Both the position numbers and the translations under genes were made by a program. Shown here piece after piece: positions 9,715 to 19,687 of a DNA stretch of 64,000 nucleotides. This DNA is from Rhizoclosmatium globosum (lineage: Eukaryota; Chytridiomycota; Chytridiomycetes; Chytridiales; Chytriomycetaceae). Within the stretch, counting starts at the first letter, position 1. Each line of letters starts with the position of its first letter. A model generated the notes under the pieces. That model did no database searches, was not told where the DNA came from, and saw only the letters and a list, made by a program, of their open reading frames with translations. The stretch covers positions 496,001-560,000 of the forward strand of contig MCGO01000020.1 in NCBI GenBank assembly GCA_002104985.1, given 5' to 3'.

Positions 9715-10090
9715 GGCAGATGTGCCTTGGGTGTTACAGATGTTCCAGAAGCTGCAACAAGTCTTCCAGATGATGCAATCCCCCTACTAACATACTGTGC
9801 AAGCTGTGAATGACTTGCAGACCTGGAGATAATCAAACTGAGAGCAGAAACTCAAATGGTCTTCCAGATAGTGCAGGCACTTGCCAAAGCTGCAAACAGT
9901 TTTGTGGCAGCTGCAAACTGAATTAGAGTGGTGTAAACAGTCTTGCAGACAATGCAAACGTTACAAATGGTATTTCAGATAGTGCGGAAGCTACAAACGG
10001 TCTTTCGGAATCTCTGACCAGTCTTGCGGACAGTGCGAACGTTGAAAATGGTCTTTTCAGTTTGCGCACAAGCTGCAAACAATGTTACAA
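9715..10090. repeat. Degenerate subterminal repeats of the Plavaka element
   Basis: Short motifs such as AGCTGCAAAC, GTCTTGCAGACAGTGCAAACG and AATGGTCTTTC recur with variation many times in this 375-bp stretch. No gene is seen here. Subterminal repeats are the usual transposase-binding region of CACTA-type elements; that role is inferred. Confidence 0.65.
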
Positions 10091-10142
10091 AAGAGCACAA
10101 AATGATACAGCATAATTAAGATATACATTCTTTATTTCCATT

Positions 10143-12989
10143 TCACTGTTCAACTTCACAACTGCTTCCTAAAAGTGACCACAAATAACGGTCGGCATAG
10201 GTGTTAATGTAAACTTTGCCTGATTGCCCATTCTGACCATCTTGGAAATAAGGAATTACATGGACTTTGCTGATGATAGCTTCAACAGGGATAACTGTGA
10301 TTGCTGGTGTTGCTGCAGGCTCAATAATAAAACACCCAGTCCCATTTTGCATATCACGTGCAACTGCCTTGTAACAGTGTATAACTGCAAAGTATTTGTC
10401 ACCACTTTGGTGCGATATTGACAAAAATAACTGTGCGCGTCCTGCCATAAACTGACTTTCACCCAAACCGGTGTCAAGAGTTGAAGGTCTTTGCATAGAG
10501 GCATCATAAATCAAGAAATTATGCTCAGGGACTCTATTGTTGACCCTAATAAATTCTTGATGATTTCTGCGATCTTCGTAATGCTCAATCTTCCTGAGAG
10601 TTTCATATGCCATATTCTAAAATAAGTCAGACGACAGTCAAAATTGCAAAAGGTTCTTACCTTTGTTCCATTAAACTGAAATTCAATACCATACTGAGAT
10701 AGTTTTGTGTATAATTGAGATCCAGGCCATCGAACTTCAAACTCGTGAAATCGGAACCTTCCCTTGCAGACCAGAAGAGCAAACACTGAATTCTTTGAGG
10801 GCTTAGCCCACCCTGGCCTATTCTCCTTCAGTCTCCCCAGAATAGCTTTCATACGATGTACTTTGTCTTTCCTTGTGACTGCTCGGATCATTTGCTCCTC
10901 CGAATTTTTATGATTTGTTCCCTCATAGGCCTCCACAACATTTAATCTCTGTGTGGATTCAAGGAATTCTGTGCCATAGGAATCAGCTGCACCAAAACGC
11001 CTTATGTTGCGGGGAAATGATGCCAATATATGCATCTTGGGGAATTTCATTGATTTTTGAGCCCGAAATACATTCAGCTGTTCATGCAGCAGAACAAGGT
11101 TGTTTTCAAGAACTCCAATTGAATTTTCTGTGTGTGAAGCAGATTTGATCATCATGAATGTGTCAATCAGTGTTCTCAGGCACAAAATAACATCACTGCT
11201 TACTAAACCAAAGAGACAAGGAAGCAAACCCATCATAATGCTTTCATAGTCTTTTTTGGTAAGGAAACTAAGACTCGAGACACTGTTCTTGAAACGGCTA
11301 AACCCAGGGTAAGGAGGGATTCTCTTAAATCGTGAATCCAAAACATCTAAGCCACCATCGTTTTGACCTTCTACCAGTTTCAATGTTATTGGCCAAAGAT
11401 GTTTGCCAAAGACACCCAAAGGAATTGAATGCATTTGATCAGCGGGAATAGCTGCATGAATACAAAACCTTGGACCAAGTTCATAAAACGCGTTTTTTAT
11501 AAAGGGCACTTGTCCTTTCTCTGCAAACATTTTTGCTTTGGCAGCATTTGAATTTTGATTCATTGAATTATCAAAATGTTGTTTCATTTCGGTCGTTGTC
11601 TTGATTCCCCAGTACGTGCAAGTTACATCGCAACGATCCAAATCATCACTTGAAACAAAGCAGCAAAACATTGGTGATGCTTTGCATATTGGACTAACAG
11701 TCGAAACCAGTGCTGCCTCTGGATAATCAGCATTCCAATTGAAAAGGCAAGGAAAGAACCTGCGCTGCAACCCATCTGGACTAACTAGTTCAACTCCATT
11801 TTGGATCCAATTTTTAATACTTTCAAATGCAATTCCAAGTGCTGAATGATAAACGGCCCTCTTGTAGGCTGTAAGAAACCCAGACTTCAGCTGACTATTC
11901 TTACTTGCTTTCACAATGGGGATATAAGTCACAAGACGACTGGCATAGTTATTAAGTACTTTTCTCCAATTTTTTTTGATGTTTCCAAGAGTAAGAACAA
12001 CAGGATGAAAGGATTGCTTTCCAATTTTGGTTGCGAGTGCAGCATCAGATCCAAAAATTAAGAGCAGAGGCACACCAAAATCATCATCAAGAAGGTCCTG
12101 GAGTTCTTTACAGTAGTCACTTGAAAATGCTTCATCGTACAACCGTTCACCATTACTGCCAAACTGTTCAGTATAACAATAAACAAATTGCTCTCTCAAA
12201 GTAACATCCGCCAACATTTCTTTAAGAAGCTTGTCTAATGGTCGCAGATAAATATGGACAGGATCATCATTGTAAAGTTCTTGAGCTTCTCCATGATACT
12301 TTTGTGGGAGACTTTCAAGAATGACGTTTATTGGAATGATCTTGAGTTCGTAATCCTAGAATGTTTTTTAGAAGAGAATAGTGAGACATCAAGATCTTTT
12401 ACCACACTGAGCCCTGAGAAACTGTCCACTGCTGCATGTAGTTGTTTTCCACTCTTGAACGTTGGTACATAAATCTCTTTCAGACGTGGACGATCAAATT
12501 GCAGCTTTTTGGTGATGGCATTTTGACCCATAGGATTATTGTGAATAACGTGAATTATACAGTCAAGGTCCGCTGGTGTGAATTTCTCGCGGACAGCACG
12601 TTCTAGGTTCACGTTACAATCATAAACTTCATCAGAAGTCGGTTGACCTAAATAATGTTACCACTATTACAACCTATGATTTAAATACCATGTGTTTCAA
12701 TATTGATTCCAGAGTCTGGTTCCCCTGAAATGGAATGATCAAAGTCGGCGACAGAACCTTCACTGCCAGTGGTTTCGGAAGGCAGTTCGAGGCTATTATT
12801 GGTATTGCTCAGTCCAATGAGCTCCGAAACAGCAGTTTCAATTTCATCCAAGTCAATTGAATCTGAAGAGACATCTTGGAAGCGTCTTCGTTGTAAATAA
12901 GCAGCGTGTGTTACGTTCATGTGCTTTGTAAGACCACGTTGGTCCCCAAAGACACGCTGGCAACCGTCCAAATCGCACTTGAAACGCAT
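10143..12989 (-). CDS. Plavaka-type transposase with N-terminal C2H2 finger
   Basis: Exon 1 (12989 to about 12688) encodes CDLDGC..VFGDQRGLTKHMNVTH, a C2H2 finger, then an acidic linker. An intron leads into VYDCNVNLERAV. The core contains YNDDPVHIYLRPLDKLL, then FGSDAALATKIGKQSFHPVVLTLGNI, which matches the Plavaka signature (SSDKT..WPVYLSIGNI), and later AVTRKDKVHRMKAIL. A last exon (10613-10143) ends KVYINTYADRYLWSLLG. The frame changes once near 12353 (between SKKHSR and YELK), so the copy needs one extra base there or is inactive. It is divergently transcribed from the accessory gene, about 150 bp away. Confidence 0.8.
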
Positions 12990-13138
12990 GAGAAAATATT
13001 TGGCAAGTTCTGGGTGAAAAGCAGCTTCTTAAACTGCGAAAATGGCGCAATTGTGGTTGAGCACTTTCCAAAAATTGCGCAATTCTTGATCCTGATCTGT
13101 CCAACTGTTCTGTGAGCAGAAGCGAACAAAACCACACA

Positions 13139-14438
13139 ATGAGCAGCACGCAAGCGGCGCAAAATCCTTTGGTTCCAAACAGCGGTGAGTTCTAAGGTTT
13201 GGTTTGCTGTGATTAACAACAATTATGGCACAGCAATGCACCCACCAGCATTGCAACAAAGTCAAGCTGGAGGCAGTGATGATGTTGTTGATGGATCTGC
13301 TGATCTGCCAGAAGTGGACACCATTATGGATCCAGATCTTGAAGACAACGAGCAAGAGACTGAACTGGACATAAATTTTGACCACAGTATCTATGAAAAT
13401 GAGGACTCTGTTGGAGTGCAAGCTTCCCAGACTGTGGGTAAACGCAAGCGCGTTGATTACGTATCATCTCGATCCTATTTGCCCTTCAATGATTCCAACT
13501 CAAGTTTTTCCCAATCTGGGGAAACGTACTGGGAGAACTATGTTGACAAAAGGTTTGAGTTAAGTTTGCATTTTCAACAACGTCACTAATCAAACAAATC
13601 CAGCCACATGGCAACCATCCGTGCAACATTCCAACGAATGGTTATTTTTGGAAACGCGTTTGGTTTCATCACAAAAGGAAATGGTGATGCAGAGGGAAAG
13701 GCCTGGCTTTGGACAGTGTTTGGGCAAGTTATGGGAACCAAAGCTCTCAAGGATAAACTTTCAGGATTACCTGATCAGCTGGTTACAATGGTTTGTGCTT
13801 TGGTTTCAAGGTGTGGAATTTCTAACATTAGAATTACTAGTATGTTACAGTCACAAGCACTTTTCAGAGCCATCTACTGCTGAAGTATAAAGAGGTGGCC
13901 ATTGATTCCGAACTTTATGGCGTGACTGGAAAGACTAATGAAATTTTGGCTTTAATTGACACTAAAACTCATCGGTAGCCTCCTTGACTTTTCAACTCAA
14001 CTTCTAAACAGTAACTCAGGTTTATGCACAAGTATACTCCCAAAGATGATGGAACAGAGTCTTTCGAACGCTTCACAAACCCTATCTTCATTAAAGCAGC
14101 TGCAAGAATCTGCAAACTGGCTGCGTTTAAAAGACATCTTGACAAGGAGAGTTTCATTCGCAAAAAGTCTCTTCATGTACTTGCCTTCATTGCTTGTTTG
14201 GTAAGCATGTCATCCATGCTTTTAATGCTTAAATTCAATGCAGGTCCGCCACAACTTGTGCAACAAAATTGAAACGCATGATTTGGACTCAAAAGCTTCA
14301 AGCTACGCTGTTTACCGAATGATCATTGACAACAAGGACGCAACAGGCATTCAAGAAGGAAAAACCGCATTTTATAATGCAATGAACGATGAGCTAAAGT
14401 GTACTTTCACTTCTGCTAATGATGACATGCTTGTTTGA
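13139..14438 (+). CDS. Accessory gene of the Plavaka element, unknown function, multiple exons
   Basis: ATG at 13139 (MSSTQAAQNPLVPNS), exon 1 to 13184, exon 2 from 13234, and further exons follow across introns near 13547-13603, 13811-13868, 13973-14018 and 14203-14243. The joined frame stays open to the stop at 14438 (about 310 residues). The N-terminus is acidic (DPDLEDNEQETELD) with a basic KRKR patch. The rest is helical-looking (FIKAAARICKLAAFKRHL..LHVLAFIACL..RHNLCNKIE). No catalytic motif is recognised. Its location inside the element and the head-to-head promoter suggest a second transposition or DNA-binding protein, comparable to second genes of CACTA elements. Confidence 0.65.
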
Positions 14439-15128
14439 TTTTGACTCTATTTCTTGTTTTAAATCATTAAAAAATGCTTCTATTTGAGTAACTATCTATG
14501 TCATTTCCAATGTAATTTGAATCACATAATCACACACACTGAATAGCCATAGCACACTTGGAATATGCTGAATGTACCATAATGCAATAAATGTCTCTGT
14601 ATGCAACCTGGTCTAGTTCATCTATACTGACTGACTTTTAATGCATTAAGTGGTATTCTGTGTGTTACAAATGCTCCATCATAACTAGGGCTCAGACTTC
14701 CGAGCGTGACAAGCATTATTGTGCATTATTTCGCATTATTTCACGTTATTTTCCACTATTTTCCAGTTTATTACATATTGGGAGTTTACAGATGAAGCAG
14801 TTCATACGGAAGGTCTGTAATCCGGTCACAAAGTATTTTACTCGGATTACATAGTTGAGCAACCTTTTTATGTGTAAGTGGCAGAGTTTGTTGGACTTCG
14901 GAGAAATCGCATTGCATCGAGTGCATTTGACTCTGAACTTGAATGCTCAGAACCACCTGGGAGGCTCCAATATCATTTTCTTGCGAGTCAAACTGAGACT
15001 GCAAGTTCAGGGGCAATTGATGGATAGATTGGGGCGAAACACAAGAACGTGGTTCAGTGTGTTGCATAATGTTTGTTAAATTAAAACAGAACAAATACCC
15101 CATAACTTTATTCGAATTATTGCTTCCT

Positions 15129-17460
15129 TTATGCATCAAAAGCATCTTTATCCAACAACACCCCCGTCTGTTCATACACTTGCCTCCTAACTGCCTCCTC
15201 AATCACCTCCTCAAATCCAACTTTAGCGACTGGTTTTCCAACTCCAATCATAATTAATACGCTCTGATATGCGTCGCACAATGTGTTCCACAGCCTCGTT
15301 GCGTAAAACCCAAGCGAAAAGAGTGTCATTGTGGAATAAACGCGGAGTTGGTGAGTAAGAGCGGATAATGTTGGGAGTGGGTCTCTGAGGAAAGTGGTCA
15401 AATGGAAAGGTTTTTTAGCGAGGGCCGAGTATTTCATTTCGTCAGCGCTATTGTTTGTGACTTCATCAGCATTCATGGAGCAGAATGAGAGTTACGCTTA
15501 CATTTTGATGGCATATGCACCCATTAAGTTAATTCGATTGACGGGACTTCCGTATAACTTGTTGTTGGATCGGATAATGTTAAGGTTTCGACCAATGAAG
15601 ATGAGCTCTCGTGGGATTGAGTCACTGTTGGTCAAATACTGCTGAAGCCTTTCTTTCATTTTCCGTTGAACGTCCAGCTTCTGTTCCTGGCTCAGTTTGC
15701 CGGTGATAGGGTCGCGCTCTGGGGGAGCTTGGAGAACATCTTGGAGGATGTTCTTTGTTTCAAGTCCAGTTGATTTTGACCACGGTCGTTGTAAGATGGC
15801 TTTGTAAATTAAAAAGCATTAATCGTCAATTCTAAAAGAATAATCAAATAGACTTACCCATAGCGATCAGCTGGACATCCCGAATTCCCCACTTGTTGAC
15901 AACAGCCTCCACCTTTTCAATGTCATGCGAAAATAGATTCACCCATAGGTCTCGGTACTCTGTAAGAAAAGATTCGGAACACTGCGTATAAAGACCGTGG
16001 TCGAGAACAACGATTTGTGGGAACTTTGGGTTGTTTGGTGTTGGACGAATCAATAAGTTTCCTGGATGTGGGTCGCAGTGCACGAATCTATAGAGAAAGA
16101 GTGAGAAGGTGTTCGTGGTTATGTTGAGTTTTGATCGCACTGTGCATATTTCTTCACAAGTGATCGACTTTCTACATTTCACCTATGTTAAACTCTGTTG
16201 GAAGTTCATCTCGCATCTACGAAAACCTCGCTTGCTGCGCTCATAATCTACTAAATTTCTTCTTGAGAACAACGAGCTCGGCTCGATGTCTCGCCACGCA
16301 TATTCGCTTCGAAAAAATATCAAACTTGTTCGCTGAGCTACATTCCTGAGAAATATCCATCGATTTATCAACATCCGCTTATTCTCTCGCTATATATCGT
16401 CCATTCCACTCCAACTCACCCAGTCCTGAAAATCTGATCATTGAACAAATCCACGAGAGTAGAGACCATGGTGGTCACTTTATCCTGACCCCATCGCTTG
16501 GAGATTTCTTCGGTATGAGTAAAAGCAGTTCCATCAATCCATTCTGTAGTCATGACACGAGGAGTCGTCAAGTCCCAGTAGACTGTTGGGACATGAACCT
16601 TATCCTTAAACTCTGGAATTTCGTTGAAACTGTTGATACACTTTTCCGAGTTTTTGGCTTCATTGACGAAATCAAGTTCTTGGCGGAGGTGGGAGAGGAT
16701 AGTGGGGAGCATCCAAGTGAGTTTGAGGTCAAACACGCGTTCGACAGTGTGAAGGACGAGAGAGAAAGCGAGAAGATCCGTTTCGACTTGTTTGATTACT
16801 TCTGGTTTCTGAACCTTGACAGCAACGGGGATTGAGGTTCCTTTGAGGGTTGCCCTGTGGACCTGGGCGATTGAAGCTGATGCGCGCGGGGATTCTTCAA
16901 AGTTGTCAAAGAGATCGTGGACATCTTTTCCGAATTCCCGTTTTATTTGGCGGGCAATGTCTTTGAAGGGGACAGGAGGGGCGTCGTCGTAGAGTTGTTT
17001 GAAGCGCTGCCACTCGGGCGGAAGCACTGAGGCAATAGACGCAATCTAGTTTGAGTGTTGTTAGGATGCTGGTAAGCTCGTAGGCTGGAAGGCAAGCTAA
17101 AGGGCAGGCTACTAGGTATGAAGTATGCCTACGAGTAACCCACCAGTAACCCACTAGTAACCACCTCAAACAACGCACCTGTTGTCCAAATTTAATGTAC
17201 AGCCCCGAGTTCGCCACGCACGAATCAAAGACGAGGCGCGCGGCCTTCGAATGAACCGCTTCAAAGTCGCCAGTGCTCCACTCGAACTTGTACAGAATCG
17301 CTACCCGGATCACTGTCGAGGCTGTCAACAAACTGCGCCGAATCCCGGATCCAAAGTATTCTGAATCGATAAAGTACGTGGCTGTGGCGGCCGTTGCTCC
17401 AAGGCCAAAGTTGCGAAAGCCTCGATTCATTTCTGCTTTCTTGTTTTGATTTGATTTCAA
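15129..17460 (-). CDS. UbiB/ADCK-family atypical kinase, ADCK1/MCP2 type
   Basis: Five exons: 17460-17179, 17045-16420, 16087-15858, 15799-15502 and 15447-15129, all with GT..AG borders and one continuous frame of 584 residues. Family marks: KFGQ (the KxGQ motif), AVKVQKP (nucleotide-binding Lys), QELDF (ExD), HCDPHPGN (catalytic loop) and VLDHGLYT, where DHG replaces DFG as in ADCK1/ADCK5 and yeast Mcp2. A hydrophobic stretch near the N-terminus (FGLGATAATATYFI) fits a mitochondrial membrane anchor. These proteins are linked to mitochondrial lipid and coenzyme Q homeostasis. The third intron is long (332 bp) for this window. Start at 17460 is the first Met; 17430 is also possible. Confidence 0.9.
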
Positions 17461-17798
17461 ACCGATCCAAGTAACAAACAGAAATAGAACAATCGAAGGG
17501 GGGAACGTGAACTCATATCTTAACCAAGTCTTTCACAGAACAGGCGTACACGGTCAAAGTGTTGTGAATGACTTGAGTTTGATTTATAATAGGCCAAAAA
17601 ATATTAGAAACGAAAGATCTTTCCGACGGAATACTTAAAACAAGAAAGGGAACCAGGTACATTTAACTTGCAATCCAAAAATGCAAATCCAAAGTTAGCT
17701 GCATACTTCATCTAAAAATCTACTCGCCCTTCTCGAATAGCGATCCTATTCAAGGATGGTACTCCTTGCGGACTTAAGAGACACATTTAAACAAATGT
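17461..17798. other. Divergent promoter region between the ADCK-type kinase and the SAM-domain gene
   Basis: About 340 bp without an open frame of note. It separates two divergently transcribed genes and presumably contains both promoters. No clear TATA box or repeat was found. Confidence 0.4.
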
Positions 17799-19536
17799 TT
17801 GATTGGGCTTAATTTGTGGCTGTGTCGTCAAAAACCCAATTTGCAAAGTCTTTCCAAAATGACAACGGTCGCCACCTACAACTACACTGCAGTCTTCTCA
17901 GGAGATGATTTGCCCTGTCAGCCTCAATGGCTGGAACGTATCGACTACACACTCGCATCCTGCACCCCAACACCCGTCTCCAACAAAACCTGTGCATACC
18001 TTTCACCCTCCCCTAGTCCAGGAAGATTGTCTGCAATAACAGGCTGCCTTTCATCAACCGACACCCTCACCCTCGGAAAAGATACTCTCCTGTCCATTCA
18101 AAGCGACTCTACTGCCAGAGTCCAATTCTGGAGCTACACAGATACCACCTGCTCAACAAAACCAATATCCATCACAGAATTAGACGCCCAAGTCACAAAC
18201 TGCAACAAAAACACTCTTGGACTGACGACCAACGCAAACGGAACCTATTTGTCTGAGCGAGCTACGGTTGACTTTACAGGAGCGATTTGGAGGAACTATT
18301 ACGTGGATGAGTATTGCACACAGCTTCTGACGTCTACACGGTTTCCTGATACATCCACATGTGCTTCGAGAATGAAGGTTGTGCGGTTGCCCGTTACCGC
18401 AAATGTCGGATTCACCGAACGTGTTTTATATAAAGGGCCTGGATGCACGAACCCAACATCTGTTCGGTACACGTTTGGACGAGAAGTTTGCCTGGAGTTT
18501 GGGTGTGATGAGACATCTGGATCCAGAGTCAAGTGTCCTACTACCGATACTCTTGCCACTGAGGCGAAATCGCTCTTTACGGGGTCGGGGACAGATAATT
18601 ATGTTACTATTTCTACTTTTGTGGACGACAAGTGTCAAGTGCTTGATTATACCGAGTCACTTTGTCTTGACACTTGTCAAGCCCAACAATACTTGGAAAC
18701 TCAGAACCCAGTATGTTTATAAACGCATATACTTTTATCGCCTCTAATGGAAATCACAGGCACTGTTCCGAGGATACTCATTCAAAGCAACCTTGTCGGG
18801 CGCCACCGTCACTTACACTGTATACCACGACAAGAACTGTTCCGATACATTCAGAACCCTCGATTTGTCTACAGACGGCCGATGTAGCTTGAACCTCGGA
18901 ATCTCCAGCAAGATCCTTACCGTAAAAGGCATCGATGCCCTGATGTATAACACGACACCAAGTGCATCCACGAACGGAGGGTTGATTGGCGGAATAGTTG
19001 GAGGTGCAGTTGCAGCGATTTTGATTGTTGTTGCGGTTGGCATCTGGTTCTACCGTCGACGAATTCAAGCCATTCGAATGGAAACAACGTCCTCAGTGTC
19101 GAAGCCTGCCCTACCCCTCAATCGAATGGGAACTGCCGAACCTGAAAGAGTTAACAGCGAAGATGTCGAGAATACTGCTCCAGTAACAATTTCTGCGCTT
19201 GAATTACAACCAGGACCAAAAGCGAATCCCTTGTTCAACAGCATCCCATCGTCGATTCCAGCAGAACCCGTGAATCTTAACAAGAAGAATGAATTTGTGC
19301 CTTTATCAGCAAACCCTGAAGAATGGACAATCCAACAAGTTGCTGAATGGGTGTCCCAAAATGGGGGAGCAGCTGATGCCGTGCGCGAACAGAAAATCGA
19401 TGGAGTCGCTCTTGTTTCACTGACGTTGGAGGAACTCTATGTTACGCTCAAGATTTCGACGGTTGGAGATCGAGTTCGATTCAAGAAGGCACTTGAGAAG
19501 CTTATTCTCTCGCCGCCAAGTTACTCCCAGCATTAA
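17799..19536 (+). CDS. Single-pass membrane protein with Cys-rich ectodomain and cytoplasmic SAM domain
   Basis: Exon 1 is 17799-18710 and exon 2 is 18760-19536 (intron GTATGT..CACAG, phase 0). About 330 residues of Cys-containing extracellular sequence, with Asn-glycosylation-like sites, precede one membrane segment (GLIGGIVGGAVAAILIVVAVGIWFY) followed by RRR. The C-terminus (about 502-563) is a SAM domain: WTIQQVAEWVSQNGG..IDGVALVSLTLEEL..VGDRVRFKKALEKLI. SAM domains polymerise or dock partners, so this could be a surface sensor or scaffold. No signal peptide is visible at either start (17799 or MTTVATYNY at 17859), so an upstream exon may be missing. Confidence 0.75.
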
Positions 19537-19687
19537 ACACATAGACAGCCTCATTAAGTTCGTGAGGTTACATAGAAAACCAGCTAAATTCAGATTGTTA
19601 TAAAACTTTTGAACTTCATTTACTGAACGATGCTATCGTATTTTTGTAGGAACGAGGAATGCGAAATAAACAATAAACAAAAGAACA

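Larger units (their letters stand above)
9420..14794. mobile_element. Plavaka-type (CACTA-like) DNA transposon, 5375 bp
   Basis: The ends read inward as CATCAGGAAAC (left, 9420) and CATCTGTAAAC (right, 14794), matching at 9 of 11 positions, and are flanked by AA on each side (9418-9419 and 14795-14796) as a 2-bp target duplication. Inside are a transposase gene on the minus strand (10143-12989) and a divergent gene on the plus strand (13139-14438). The left subterminal region carries degenerate repeats, as is common in CACTA relatives. Borders were set by the interrupted host F-box frame, an independent criterion. Confidence 0.8.
8482..15067 (-). pseudogene. F-box/LRR gene (copy 2) split by a Plavaka transposon
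   Basis: The 5' part (15067-14795, 91 codons) ends at the beginning of an F-box, LPYELL. The 3' part (9417-8482) resumes with MLILSWLDPNEVFIYRRVCKAF and LRRs of the LxGxIPxELGNL type. Removing 9420-14794 and one TT copy joins the frames exactly and recreates a standard F-box spacing (ten residues between LP and LDP). The host product would be about 402 residues, like the 422-residue copy 1. As it stands the 5' part stops eight bases inside the element. The call is strong because frame, motif spacing and target duplication agree. Confidence 0.85.
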
